Part shown: piece by piece, positions 12,648 to 26,010 of the stretch
How positions within the stretch are numbered: the first letter of the stretch is position 1
How the letters are laid out: each line of letters opens with the position of its first letter
Notes under the pieces: model-generated
Told to the model about the DNA's origin: nothing
What the model saw: only the letters and a program-made list of their open reading frames with translations
Database searches by the model: none
Assembly (NCBI RefSeq): GCF_047948215.1
Contig: NC_134455.1
Coordinates: 162,112,575-162,176,574 of the forward strand
Reading direction: 5' to 3'
DNA length: 64,000 nucleotides
Origin: Lycorma delicatula
Taxonomy: Eukaryota; Arthropoda; Insecta; Hemiptera; Fulgoridae
Translations under genes and position numbers: made by a program

Positions 12648-15600
12648 AGTTCTTAGAATAACAAAATCCTATTGATTTTTCTCAATTTTATAATGCACTT
12701 CTATTCACACTATTGGTAACTTCCGCCATTCTAGTCTACTAGTATTTAAATGTATTTCCAATTGCAGCAGATATTCCTCTCCAATGACATCGAATAATAT
12801 CGCTTGCTCAAAATCTTTTACAGGCCAAAATTTATAATTATAATCTTTACTCTTTAAGAATTTTATAGAGTTAATATCTTGAACAATAAAATATGCATAA
12901 TATAAAAATTATTACTATTACATTATTGTAATGACTGAAATACAAAAGAGCAAAAATGATAATCATTCATTCTGACGCTGAACTAACAACATCATGACTA
13001 GATAATCTTTAGAATAATTAACGAATTTACCTTCCGAGGATTGTACCGTAAAGAATTGTTAAATAAAATGTGGAATATCAGCAAATAAGTAAATAAAAAT
13101 CTACAAGCGTAAACTAAAATAATGAATATTTAATTTTGAATATCAAATTTTTATACACCATTTTTAAAAACGTTGGACTTTTATTGAAAATTTATATTAA
13201 ATTAAAGAGTTTCGGAACAAATATTTCATCATAAAACATATTAAAAAAAATTTATGCAACACGGTTATCCTCACAAATTAACAACACAAAATCAAAAAAG
13301 TTAAGCGATAATCATCTGGTTTATTTATTTCACTGATTATTTATAGAATTATTTACTTTAATTCTTTGCTGTTAAAATTTGAGCGCCTAAAAGCTACAAT
13401 ATTTGATAATTAAACATGTTCTCCGAACGCATCCGTAAATAATATTTCATCAAACGTCCAAGCCAAATAAAATAGCGAGTAAAAAACTTAATTTCCAGAA
13501 GTGAATTGGCTACCAAGAACCAAAACTATTTTTAATTTAATGCAATCCTTTTAGTATACAATACTTTTTGGAGATTATTTCGTAAATTTCTTATTATGTC
13601 AAAATTACGATTATTTATAAAAAAAATTCATTTAACTGAAAATAAATAAAACCTTAATAAATAAAAACTTATGTTGAATTGTATAAAATAAACTATACTT
13701 TCAAGCATTAATTTAGAATATAAAATATAGGCCTACTATAAATACAGTTTATTGAAATTCAGTAACTGATGATACGCTTCCCAGCTTTTCGGAGGTGAAA
13801 TTCAGAACAGAATGCAGTTTAAAGATTGATAGTCGGAATGTGAGAAGAAGTCAGCGAAATCACTAATGAAATTTTGAACGAGTAAAAAACATTTCAAGAA
13901 AGTTTTCCACATTTCTTCTCTCAGCGTTTCATCGTTCTCTTGTTTATTAATCCTTAATTTTGCAAGATTAACATCCTTTAATAAAGAATTCAGTCTCAAT
14001 AAGAAATTTAGTACAACATTATTGATAGTAATTCAGGATAAAGCAGAATTTTTCTCTTCTCTTTATCGATTCTAATTACCATAAATAAAGATTAGGGTAA
14101 TTTCTAATTACCGTAAATTGCTAGGAATACAACTTATTTTAATCTTACATAGTACGGAAAGCAAACACATACGAGTATTATATTAAATTAATATTTCGTT
14201 ACCCAACGAACTTAAACGACAGCGATTAATGCACGAATGCGAAATAAGTTAAGACACGAGCCTTGGCGAGTGTCATAAACTTTGCATTCAATATAATTAT
14301 CATTGGCCATTATAATAAGTTGCATCCAGAATTTTTTTTACGACTGCGAAAATTTTGAAATTGTTAATTTAAAGCGATGAAAGAATACACTGTTTTCGGA
14401 TTTTTTTTTAAATTTTTCAATAAATACATTAAACTATACATTTCTGTGGCAGCAGGGCATTGGTTACATGTTCTGCCTTTTCTTTAATATCGATCGGTGT
14501 TAAAGACATTTCTTCATTTCTCCCTCAGAATCCGATGTAATTAACAAAAGCTTAAAGAGTGTAATATCGAAGTTTAGTTGACAATTGGTTTATTTTCACA
14601 TTAACCTCTGCTTGTAAACTACAAAATTGAAAAGTCAAATTTTAAAGTCCAAGTAAAAAAAAACTGCTTATACATTAAAAATGAACGCTTCTGATTTGTC
14701 AGTCTGTGAAAAAGTAGGCTTTTGAATGGTTGGACACCTGTATCGTAATAAAAATTTGTTCCATAATAAACCTCATTATGATACCGGTTCCAGCCGCGTA
14801 ATGCAAACGTTATAATACAGTCGTACAGAAAAATTATTTAACTAACTTGGTTTAGACATATGTAATCGAAGAATCAAAAAATGCAAGTTCTTGAATTAGA
14901 AATATTTTCTTCATTTTTCTCATACATGAAGCTGAAATTGTGTTATTTGAGATAGTGAATCACTCACTGAGTGAGCACTTATTGCTAGGATCAAATTTAA
15001 TTGAAAAATAAAAAAAAATCAAACAGAAGAAATAAAATTAGAGTTTAGATTAAAATTAACCTTGATTGTTTCAGTTAGATCGTTTTTTTAATATTTTTAT
15101 TCAATTTTATTCACGTGCAGGTATTTTTCTACCATTTTTCTGCAGTAATTGAAAAAGATTTTTCATTTTACCGTCTTTTCACATTACCGTGGTATTATTT
15201 GGTGTTCCCCAGTTTTTTCTTCAGCCGGACAAGTTCTAAAGGATTAAGGTCATGATAGTTCAAAGTCTGATGACGAAATGACAGATCTCATTTAAAATTT
15301 TTTCTAGTGTATTGCTTACGTCTTGTCTTTTACGGATTAATAGATGTAACTCAAATAAAGAAATTGCGATCAAAAATAAATTTATATAATTAAAATATAC
15401 TACTATTATTTCTGCTTACGTACACTCGAATGTGATTGTTATTATAATGGTCACATAATAAAAATATATTAGGTTTTATTCTAGCATACCTTTTAGTACA
15501 ATGTGTACATGTATTAGCTTATTACCTCATGATTTTATTATCTATTTTTATATTTCATGTAATTTCTAAAGACTTTGGCTAGAAGAGACGCGAGGGTTTA

Positions 15601-16814
15601 GTGAACAAATGCGCATGCAACAAGCAGTCTTAGTGGACTACTATACTGCAATTTTTTATTTGTTTTTGTAGGAATGCAATAGTAGTTTTCTTAAATTTAG
15701 CCGTATAAAGCATTTTTGTAGATTACTAGAGTCAAAATTAGGAAAAAGAGATTTTTAAGCGATTTGAATAAGAAGAACTCTATAGAAAAGCATTTATTAG
15801 GCAAGTATTTATGGAAAAGTATTTATACGAGATAAACAGATCATATATTACAGTTCTCACGGAAATTGATTGTAATCATAGTAGTTGATTTAGATTATGA
15901 AAACTTTAGGATTAATATATTAGAATGTATAAAGTTGGAAATATGTTTACATTAAAAATTAGTTAATCCAGAATATAAAGAAATTGAAAAGTATTATAAA
16001 CCTGTTAATACCAATTATAATTATTATCACACCTTATACTCTAATAATAATTTATCTTATTTATTATTTGTCACTACCTTATTTATTTAGAAACATAACT
16101 TCTTAGCGATTAAAAAAATAATTATTATTACGGAAAATCAATCTAAATAATTAAATTACAGAAAAATGTTGTTAAATTCAACATCGGAAGAATCTGTGAA
16201 AAATTCTTTAAAAACTCCCCAATTATATAATTTTTAGCGACATATAAGGGTATACTATTTTTAAATAACCCCAAAAAACGAAAATGAATAACACTTTTAT
16301 GAGACCAATCACCTTGTTAATATCTAGAAAAAGTTTTAAAGAACAAATTTATTTTTATACTAAGTGGGCTCCAAAATAGTCAAGAAATACAATAAATCGA
16401 GGGATGAAAGTAATTATTTTACGCATTATAGTCTTTTCCTTTTCTCCTAAATTATAATATTCGGGAAAGTAATAATCTGCACAGATCATTTCTGATATAA
16501 ATCGAAAACAAATTTACTCATCGTTTATTAATATATAGCACATTAGTAAAAAATAAACTTCGCCTGTTAGGTTAATATATCACATACATTTTTTTTACAA
16601 TTAAGGAAATTTAATTTGTATAAATTCTAATTTGGAAATAATAATTTATTAACTCTCAACAAATGTACGAGTATATTTTAAAACAAATCTTCGTCAAAAC
16701 TAGTAAGAATTGTACAAGAGCACCTTGCTATGTCAGAAATATCTATTTATATGAGGAATTTATTAAAATACCTGACTGTTTAAAAAAATCCAGGCTTATA
16801 TTAAAAAGTCTTAT
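9246..16814. other. Long AT-rich non-coding stretch
   Basis: About 7.6 kb with no supported gene, RNA or mobile element apart from the (CA)n run at 12599-12644. Frames are short, and none carries a motif I recognise. Confidence 0.5.
12599..12644. repeat. (AC)n microsatellite
   Basis: About 23 uninterrupted AC units. Confidence 0.97.
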
Positions 16815-16870
16815 GTAGACCCCCACATGACTTCCTTGTTCGCCTATTAAGTTACATATACACATTTTTT
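16813..16870 (+). repeat. Dispersed repeat family P, copy A, left fragment
   Basis: Matches the left end of the copy at 33652. Both have CCCCACATGACTTCCTTGT, then GCCTATT, and ATTACATATA or GTTACATATA. The homology stops at 16870 and resumes at 17695, where the last 28 bases are repeated, so an insertion or a partial tandem duplication splits this copy. Confidence 0.7.
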
Positions 16871-16959
16871 GCTGCACTTCATTTAAACTTATTTAATCTG
16901 AAAGTGTAAAATACTCAGTTTTAGATTATTAGATTATACTCAGTTATTAGATTATTTGG

Positions 16960-17583
16960 TGAATAATCAAAAATGAAAAAGAAACAATCACACAGGAAAA
17001 AGAAATATAACATGAAGAAATATAGCTCAAAAAACGACAGGAAGATGAATATGAAGCGGATGAAAATGTTAAAACCAAAGAAACAACAAAAAGAAAGAAA
17101 ATGTTGAAACCAAAAAAAAAAATAAAGAGGAAGAAAATGCCGCAAATAAAGTAAGAATAAAAACATTAAGAGAAGATGTTAAATATAAAGAGGAAGAAAA
17201 CGTTAAGAAAAAGGAAAGAATAAAAAGATTAAGAGAGGATGATGAATATAAAAAGAAAGAAAATTTGAAAACTAGAGAACGTGCAATCAATTTAAGTTCA
17301 AAAGTATTATATCAAACCAAAGGGCGATTAAATGATTGACATCAAAAAAAATAATAAACGAAATGACGATCAGCTCCGACTTACGGAGAATATTGTTCGA
17401 CAATATCAGAGGAATAATGAACTAAAAGATAAGATTTTTTTGCAATTTATTAAAGATCGGGCATGTATGCCTCAGTGTATATGTTGTTCTTGTCTATTTT
17501 TTTCAGCCACTTTGTCTATTTTCAGTCACTCTGTAGTTAAATTTACTGCAGATAAAATTAAAGAGGAGTTTCAGAATAATTAA
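16960..17583 (+). pseudogene. Relic of a Lys/Glu-rich repeat protein ending in a Cys-rich motif
   Basis: Three successive plus-strand frames encode one kind of protein, so a single gene has been broken by frameshifts. Near 17033-17155 the frame has RQEDEYEADENVKTKE. Near 17151-17339 it has LREDVKYKEEENVKKKE and LREDDEYKKKENLKTRE. At 17332-17583 it continues with RQYQRNNELKDKI, then MPQCICCSCLFF, SHSVVKF and KIKEEFQNN. The middle is a short tandem Lys/Glu-rich repeat of charged, helix-like character. The end has a C-x-C-C-x-C cluster. In arthropod genomes I associate this arrangement (charged repeats, then C-x-C-C with a following W/F-x-x-S-V) with the region ahead of Helitron-type helicase proteins; that link is from memory and unproven here. 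No helicase follows. A 20-bp tandem duplication adds residues between CLFF and SHSVV. Confidence 0.45.
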
Positions 17584-17694
17584 ATAAAATTAAATTAGAA
17601 AATCCAAAAATACTATTCTAAATTATAATTTTTAATTAATATTAAATCGTCAAATGTCTCACTAAATCTATTATACATACACATATGTAATAAT

Positions 17695-18310
17695 GCCTAT
17701 TAAATTACATATACATATTTTTAAAAGTACATAACATTTTGTTTCACTAACAACTTCTAATTTCTTTTCGCATTTTTTTTTTATTGTTATTGAATAATTA
17801 TTTATTGTAAACATTTTTTTACAATCACCGGTTAATAATCATTAAGCAATCAATATTACAAATTTAAAAAAACAGTTAAAAAAATAAAAGGAGATAAAGT
17901 CTGATTCGTACCGATGTGCTCCTTGATTCAAAAATTTTATTTGGCTATAACTTTGGAACCAATGAAAGTAAGTACCAGTATATCTCGTTCAAAAGCTCTC
18001 AATGAGAGCTTATTACTGCATTTAAGAAAAAGTCCAAAATCCGATTTTTTTGGATTTTGGGCTTTTTTGGACACTTTTGGTTCAGTCGACTGCAATCAAA
18101 AGGTAAGGTGCACAACTAGATGTTACAACAGTCCAAAATCCAAAATTTCAACATACTACGGCTACGTACGTACATTCATACATACATACGTACGTACAGA
18201 CATCACGCCGAAACTAGTCAAAATGGATTCAGCAGGGATGGTCAAAATGGATATTTCCGTTGAACCGAAATTTTTCGCGATCACAATACTTCCTTTACTT
18301 AAAATACCTG
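17695..18310 (+). repeat. Dispersed repeat family P, copy A, main fragment
   Basis: Collinear with 33676-34293. Shared blocks include GCCTATT, TTACATATA, ACATAAAATTTT-like sequence, AAAAGGAG, GATTCG(T/A)ACCGA(T/C)GTGC, TTGGCTATAACT, GGAACCAATGAAA, GCTTATTACTGCA, CAATCAAAAGG, ACAACTAGATGT, ACGCCGAAACTAGTCAAAAT and GGATATTTCCGTTGAA. This copy keeps a stem, GTCCAAAATCC with GGATTTTGGGC (about 18031-18063), that copy B has lost. The reverse complement of the GATTCGTACC block resembles a Pol III B box. The frame at 17914-18315 crosses this repeat and is not a gene. Confidence 0.8.
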
Positions 18311-21300
18311 ATTAATAATTTATTAAATTTTTCTATTTATCTTATACTGTTGATTCAGCAGGAATAAAGAAAGATCTACTTTTCATTGTGTAGTCTACAA
18401 AAAATTTAATAATAAAGCATTTTTTTTATTTTTTACACGACACAAATAATTAATTTTTACTTTTTTTTTTAAATTTCAAGTTCATAGAAATTGCTGAGTA
18501 CAAAGCAGGAAGAAATTAGGTTATACTTACTTTGATATTTATTTGGTCAGTATTCATTTTTATTCTTCTTAGATATAGTAGTTAATAGAATTTTTTTACA
18601 TAAGGTGGAAATTAAAAAAAGTAATCCTTCATTATTCAAGTAAAATAATTGTTAATAAACTATTAATCATAACAAATTTAATAAGCAATAAGGGGTAATT
18701 AGTATGATATATGAAAATAATTAATTGGATGTATAACCGAGAAATAATTAAAGCTAAGATACAAAAACATTAAAGAGTTATAACCTTTATTATTCTCTAG
18801 AAGTATTTTTGTGGGTGTCATTAAAACTTCTCATAAATAATCCTGGTGTGATGTAAAATGCAATATATCAACACAAATCGTAATACCAGTAATAATAATT
18901 TGTTAGTAAATTAATAGCTACTCAGAAATTAAAAATGGAATAGAAACACAATGAAGACAGATACGGATCTTTATCATTAATTAAAATATCTTAATACTGA
19001 ACTCATTGAAATTTATAATTATAATTATCTTTGGGTTGTGGATTATAAATAATTTACTTTAATACAATTTGATTGACATTGCCTACTGTTAAGGGATCTG
19101 CTAGCCTACGCCAACGATTAAATGTAGATTTGTATGCTGTTCTAAGAGGCAGTTTTCTTTAATCCATTACCTCGTTTATTTTATTAAACTCAATCGAAAA
19201 CTTAATTAATGTTACTTAAATATAAATATATATGCAGAAATAATTATCAAATTCGTTTATGATATTGAGTTCTAAATACATAATTAAATTATTTTTATAA
19301 AAAACTGCAGTTTATGTAACAAGATTACGATGATGATCTTGTACAACTACAAATGTGTGAGAAATTATTGTTTTACTTTTAATAATTGTCTCATCAAAAG
19401 GAACCAGTAAAGCCTTTTCTTCAAATAACAAGTAAATTGTGCTACCTATCAGTACGTACTTTCGGTAACAGAATTAACATTTATTTGGTACATTTCTTTA
19501 TTAATATTTTTCTATTTTACATTTTTTAATTCTTTTTTTTTGTATTACATCTTACTAAAACGTATGTTACAAAAATAATTTTTTTTGTCATCATTTTGAC
19601 GGTAAAACCATGGATAGGTTTCAAAAGTCTTCAAAAATAAATTTCCTCAGACTTGATCAAATAAGGCTCAAATGTGTGGTAGACATCTCTAGGCTTTTCT
19701 TAGCATGTTGCATTAAAATATTCGAGCAATGGCTATCAGTTGTATCAGGTTCCAAAAGTTCGACCATAAAGAATTACACGACTGATTTACACTTAAACGT
19801 CTTAACCTGTTTTGTTCTACAGAGTTGCTAATTTCATTATCTGAATACAGTTTCAAAAAAAATACGTGATATACCAAAAAAAGTATTGTATCGTACATTC
19901 ATTCTAGACTTAAAATTTCTAGCTCCAAATTCAAAATTAAAATTTGTTCTTCTTTTACATTAACTGATATATTGCCACCACACTTTCCATATAATACCGA
20001 TTTTGGAATGAAAACCCACTCTTTAACGCAATTTTTGAAGTTCTCTCTTTCTAATAAAATGTCTAAAATAATAAATTCTTTTGATTTCCTTGTTAATCAA
20101 ACAGTAACATTAGAAGCCATTTAATAAACAGAAAATTCAGCACAACAGGTTTAAGGAAGAGGTAGTTTTCTCTTAGATTACTAAAGATTAAATATAGTTT
20201 AAACCACTAGTTGAGCCTACATTTATTCATCAACTATGGGAAACAAATCCTTTCATAGACGACGTCAATCAAACAGTATTAAAATTATTTTTCTTACATT
20301 AATTACTTAGCGCAGGTAGGTGGACCCGTCTATTAACCTGAAAACTTATTTTTATCCTCTCATTTAATTCCAGTATTCACAAATAATTACGTAGTAATTT
20401 AATAAAAAATCTAAATTATAAGGATTTTTTTGTCAAGTTAATAATAATTAGATTAAATTTACTCCCAAAACAATAAGAAACAATTACCAAATGAGTGCCT
20501 TTTTAACTACAAATCCTATAAAAGAAATAGACGGCTTCGAAATCGGATAGACTCGAACAGCTTATCAAACTCTAGCCAAGAAATAAATATAAAGAGTAAA
20601 AATAATTTCACGTGTATTAAGTTGTCCGATAAACGAGTATTACGAGGGTCAATCAATACGACCCCCGTAAGGTAATAATGGGGAATTGGAATTGCAGTAG
20701 TGAAAGGAAGGAAAGACAATCGTGAGTAAGTACAGGCTCAGCCCAAGGAATAAAAGGGCTATTTAATTTTCTAAGGAAAACAGAATGTTGTAATAAATAA
20801 CTCAAAACAAATTAATTAATATCTGTCGATAAATTATCAAAAGGAAAATTCAGAAACACGATTAAAAAGCTACACGAGTTACCAGAAGTCGACAGAAATA
20901 TTGTTCATATAGTTTTAGTACCAGAAATAAATCCAGTATTAAAGTGATAAAATACAGAATAGAATAAATGAATGGAATATGAAGAAATAACAGAAATTGG
21001 AAAAAGGAAGTAAGGAAGAAAATAGCTCCAATGATTGATACAGGTACGTAGAAACCGTAATGGCAAAACAGTGTATAGAGGAGAAAAGAAACAGACTAAT
21101 CGAAGGTTTAACGCTTAACAGGAAAAAAAATAGTTATGATCAAAGGAAGTGATAATATACTTGAGGGAACATTTTGTGAAGTGTAAATGAAGAACCCTTC
21201 TGAATGGATAAGAAATATGTACACTAAGAGGGTAGGGTAAATAAAGGCTGGACGCATTTATAACATGAGCACGAAGGAGATTAGAGAAAATTAAGTGGAC

Positions 21301-23370
21301 AGGCAGATTAAAAAAGTGAAGAAATAATGGGGACAGTAAATGAGAATAGAAGCTAATCAGAGAACACTAATGGGCTAAAATACATCATATAAAGAGAACT
21401 CGATTAAAACTAATAGAAAGATCGGACAAGGAAGAAGGAAGAAGCGGAGAAAAGTTAAAAATTAAAGATCTAAAAGGAAACGGGATCTACCAGAAATTTA
21501 AAGGTTGAGGTGGGATTTCGAGGGAACGGCTGCAGACATTATGTAAAAGGGTTTACCTCAAGGTAGATAACCACATGATGACTATGCTAAACTAAAAGTT
21601 TAATTTACAGTTGAAAACGCATGTCGGGTCAAAAACATAAAATTTTATAAATGTAGAGTAGTAAAAAATTGACAAATGTTTATAAATTAATCAATCCTAC
21701 CTTCACAGAAATATTACGACAAATATCCCTATTGTTATTAAACAAATACACCAGCTCCATTTATTTAACGTTATGACGCTACTAGATATAGTGCGTAACT
21801 TATTTTAAACAAATAAAGTTAAATCATCGTAATAATAAACATTAAAATATAACAGCTGTTCTATTTCTTTTTAATTAAACTTAACTGTCATTCCATTTTT
21901 CACAACAAAAACATAATAATAAAAAATGAAAATTTTAAATAAAGAAATTGATAACCCAAGGGAATTGAAAAAAAAACTGGTAGTAAAAAATATGAGTGTA
22001 AGAGACAACCTAAAGGCAAAAGGGTGGAGAGTAATAGGGAAACGGAGCGAAATAACTTAAAAAAAGAAAAGAAAATGAGCTCAAAGAGAATAGTGTAGAA
22101 ACTTCGAGAATATATATACACTTCATTCTTTGTATTATCATAAAAAGAAATAAATGTGGTAAAAAAATAGCCTAGCATGTGATAAAATATCGTGCGGCGT
22201 AATAAGGTTTTCATTATATTCTGATTTATAATCAAATACCTTATTTGTCTGAGTAGATTGTTTGAATTCTACATATATAGGGAGGTGGACTATGTTTACA
22301 AATTATTTAGCTACAATGATATATTGTATAAATGAAAAAATTCCAATTCTGAATGGAGCTTCAATAAATAAAAAAATTATAATAATAAATATAGAAAAAA
22401 CATTAATAATAAAATAATTTATTATAAGTTTTATTTTCAACAATGTTTGAATTTAATATTCTCAACAAATAGTTAACCAATCATTTTTGTAACACCTTTG
22501 TATAAGGCTTTGGATAATAATAATAATAATAAAAACTTTGAGAAGAAATGTTAATTTTTCAATTCGTTCACATTTTTTTACATAAAACTAAGTTACTGTC
22601 CCGATACTAATCTATTGTATATAATATATAATTGTATTGTATATATATATATATATATATTGTATATCTACTAAGTCTATCAATGAAAGACATCGATTAA
22701 TTTCAAGATGAAAAAAATTGATGCTATAGATGATATTCTTCCGTAAATAAGGATTCAATTATCAGCATGAGGTAAGATGATTAAAACATTTTTAAAAGAC
22801 AATAAAAAAAAAAAAAAACAAACTATAGCGTTTCTTGATGATATTAATGCGTTTAGTAATATGAGGAATACCAATACCAATTGCAATTTTATTGCAATTT
22901 AAATGATTAGCAAATATTTAATTACTAACTTTTTAAAAACTAAAGTTTTTCTAAAGATGATTTTTGTGTATTAACAAACTAATTTTATCAATTCATGCTG
23001 TAATAAAACTTATTTTTCCTTATTAAATGAAACCAATAAAATATTTTCTTTCCAGTATAAAAAAACTACTTTTAAACAATAATATCCTGTCTAATAAACT
23101 CGCATGCATGTGCAAAGTGTATGTGTGCACACACACGCAAACATATGCACAGATATATACATACATTCATACCTACATATACATATCTCGGATCGATCAG
23201 GATATTGAGAGATTGACAATTGAAAATGTTAATATAATTACAATTTATTAGTTTAAGAACATAAATAAAATAAAATAAAACAAATCAATAATAATAATAA
23301 TAAATGTCACTAATAATAATAAACAATCACTACATACAAAATGAAGGTCAGGATTTATTTACAGGTAGTT
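18311..23370. other. AT-rich stretch, no confirmed gene
   Basis: About 5 kb without a supported gene. Between about 20820 and 21600 the composition changes to purine-rich on the plus strand, with pieces such as GGGATTTCGAGGGAACGGC. This may be a decayed retrotransposon end, but I could not find a reverse-transcriptase block. The frames at 19610-19831 and 21900-22235 have no known motif. Confidence 0.4.
22640..22660. repeat. (TA)n microsatellite
   Basis: About ten TA units flanked by TTGTA on the left and TTGTATATC on the right. Confidence 0.9.
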
Positions 23371-23379
23371 AAATTGTAA

Positions 23380-24135
23380 AAACCAGAATGCAGTTCAATT
23401 CACAAAAGACATTATAATGACCATTATCATTTACATTTTTAACAACCAGATAATACAAATCTAAAATTCTTTCACTGAAAATACCTTTCCTTTTTACAAA
23501 TAAAACTACCCTAGCAATTTATGTATGAGTTTAATACTTTATTCATTTCTCTTATTGTCTAACAGTAACTCACCAAACCACTTCCTGTTTTCATGCACTG
23601 GTTACACTTGAATGCTTATGACGTCACGTCAAATATTACCCTGCAGTACTAATACGTTGACAGATAACTCCATCTTAAAATCGCGCCTGACAAAACCAGC
23701 AATACGCCAGTACTCGCCTCTTCAAGAACTGATCTTAACTCATTCTTCATGGAGTACTTATACTCCTCTCCTCTTGACATGCAGAACCAGACCCAAGTTG
23801 AGGCGTGAGATTGGTCGTCTGAGTCCTTACATTATCCCATGAATTCCTTCTTTGGTCCATTAATACTTCTCATGGAACAGCATCTGTTTTAGGTGTCTCG
23901 GACAGTATTACAAAGAACGATTGTTAAACGTACCTGTTAGCCTTAGAAAAGGAATTCCGTTTAGATCCTTTCTGGATTCCTTCCATTACTATATTTTCTA
24001 CTACTTTCTTCTTAATTGTCAGGAATCCTATTCAAATCCGTTATACCAGTCTCGTTACAACATATATGGAGCACAGTACTAGACACTGCTAGCTCAGTAC
24101 TATATTGTGATATCAACTAACTGCCAACACATTTA
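23380..24135 (-). other. GC-richer segment, possible solo LTR
   Basis: Less AT-rich than its surroundings. On the minus strand it starts near 24131 with TGTTGGCAGTTAG, contains a TATA-like AGGAGTATAAGTACTCC near 23755, and AATAAA near 23545, in the order an LTR would have. I could not find a matching second LTR or a target-site duplication, so the assignment is weak. The plus-strand frame at 23612-23842 has no recognised motif. Confidence 0.2.
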
Positions 24136-24710
24136 TTAACAATTCTCCCTAAAGTACTGTTTTCAAAAAGCAAAATAGTTGAAATACTTTTTTGTATATT
24201 TTACTTACAATATTCAAAATATTCACATTTGAATCAAATTATTTCAGTTGAAACAAGGAAGGAAATCTTAAAATCCCTTAAATTTTTTTGAAGTAAAAAA
24301 GGAAGAAAATGCCAAAATGGGAAGGAAAAATGACGTTAAGCCGTTAAAAAGAAATAAAGAAGAAGAAAAAGTAACAATTGATATATCTAGACCAGATATT
24401 TTTAAAATTATGTTGAATTATACATTCTATTTAAAAAATAAATATTCTCAAATAATTTTTATAACAGAAAATACAATATGAAATTATCCAAATTTAATCA
24501 GTCAAACCGAAATTAGAATAATAAAGAAAAATATTAAATCATAAACTAATAAGGATACCAATAGATTCTTTTATACTGCAGATTACCAATATAGAATAAA
24601 CATAAATTAGCATTAATTCTATAATTCTACTGTGATTTAATAATTATAATCGCATACTTTTTAAAATAAAATCTACAATTCAATAAAATGGTATAAATAA
24701 CATAAACGAG

Positions 24711-25435
24711 CAACTTGTTATTTGCAGACGACTTGGTTATATGGGAAGTCTGAAAGGGATGTAGAGTGTGCAATAAATTTGTGGAGTGAAGAAATTCAAA
24801 AATGCTGAATGCAGTTTAGTATTGAGTGATTGTGCAAAACAGAAAAAAGGGAAATTCAATAGACATAACTATGAACGTAGAGTTTACTTATCGGGGAATA
24901 GTTTTTCTGAGGATGGCAGAATAGTTAAATACATAAGTACAAGAGTTCAGAAGGAAAGGGTACTTTATCAGAATGTAAGAAGTCTGGTCTGGAACAATGA
25001 GGTCCCTTTGCGTTGGAGAGTTATTTATAAAACCTAATTTGTGCCAATTCTTACCTACGTAACAGAAACATTGACAGGTGGCAAAATAATGGAGGATCGA
25101 GTACAAGCAGCAAAAATTAAATTCAAAAGAACATGGTAGAGAAGACAAGAAGGAGTAGGGGAAAGGAGCAGTATGATTAGAGAGGAATTGAAATTGGAAA
25201 GCCTTGTCGAATCAGTTGGAAGATCAAATTTTGAGTGGTTTGGGCGTACTTAAAGGATGTATGAGGAAACAGGATGCTGCATGCAGAATAAACAGGCAGA
25301 ATACCAAGGGATATACTAACGATTAAGTGGATAAATACGGTAATGAAGCAAGTGTGCCGATCAAGGCAGGTAGAGAAATTTTGTAGAAGGCCCAACCCAA
25401 GGAAACTTGGATTAAAGGGAATTGAAAATTATGAA
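24711..25435 (+). pseudogene. LINE reverse-transcriptase relic (C-terminal half)
   Basis: Starts with the reverse-transcriptase catalytic box LLFADDLVIW (Asp-Asp codons at 24727-24732), then after a one-base shift ERDVECAINLWSEEIQ. Further on come FSEDGRIVKYISTRVQK, LVWNNEVPLRWRVIYKT and FVPILTYVTETLT in the thumb region. The tail has KIMEDRVQAAKIKFKRTW, IREELKLESLVE and FEWFGRT, ending near 25430. This order is that of the endonuclease/reverse-transcriptase proteins of RTE/CR1-like insect LINEs. The Asp pair is intact, but stops and frameshifts abound, and everything before the catalytic box is missing, as expected of a 5'-truncated copy. The frame at 24786-25037 is a fragment of this relic. 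Confidence 0.85.
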
Positions 25436-25439
25436 ATAT

Positions 25440-25972
25440 AAATTATAAATATCCTTTATTTAACTTCATATAAATTCGGAACTTTATAAAATGCAACTTA
25501 CTGTAATACAGCATCTCAAAACATCACTTAGGAATTAGAAATTTATTTACAAATAAAGGCTAAATAATAATACCTCTACTAAACGTTTTTTAACATTCAA
25601 TTGTACACAAAATTTAACACTAACATGTAAAAATTAGAATACAAACTCAACATTATTGCCTAAGCTTATTTCATGATTAAAAACGTTAGATTATATCGTA
25701 ATATATTGTTTTAATAGAGCATCAAAAAAGGATTCCGTGAAAGACAAAATTAAGTACTTTCAACTGCTTCTTTTCTATAGTTTAGAGTTAATAAAAACTT
25801 CACCGATGTGTTCTAAAACTTAAATTGACGTAGAAGTGAAGAATAAATAAACGAAGATTTTATTTTCTATTACAATCAGCAGAGGAAGCTTCGTAAAATA
25901 ATAATTCTTTTAAAAAATGATCTCCATTTTTCATAAAAAATAGCCGAACTAATACCAAAAAACAAAATCAGA

Positions 25973-26010
<38 letters not shown>

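Noticed and set aside
16921..17290. Phe/Leu-rich minus-strand frames that look like membrane segments
   Set aside because: They are the antisense of the Lys/Glu-rich coding relic; AAA and GAA codons read backwards give Phe.
17914..18315. 133-residue frame
   Set aside because: Lies wholly in repeat P. Copy B at 33.7-34.3 kb does not keep the frame.
23110..23190. ACAC/ATAC-rich region as a regulatory or array element
   Set aside because: An imperfect microsatellite of mixed CA and CATA units, with no regular spacer structure.
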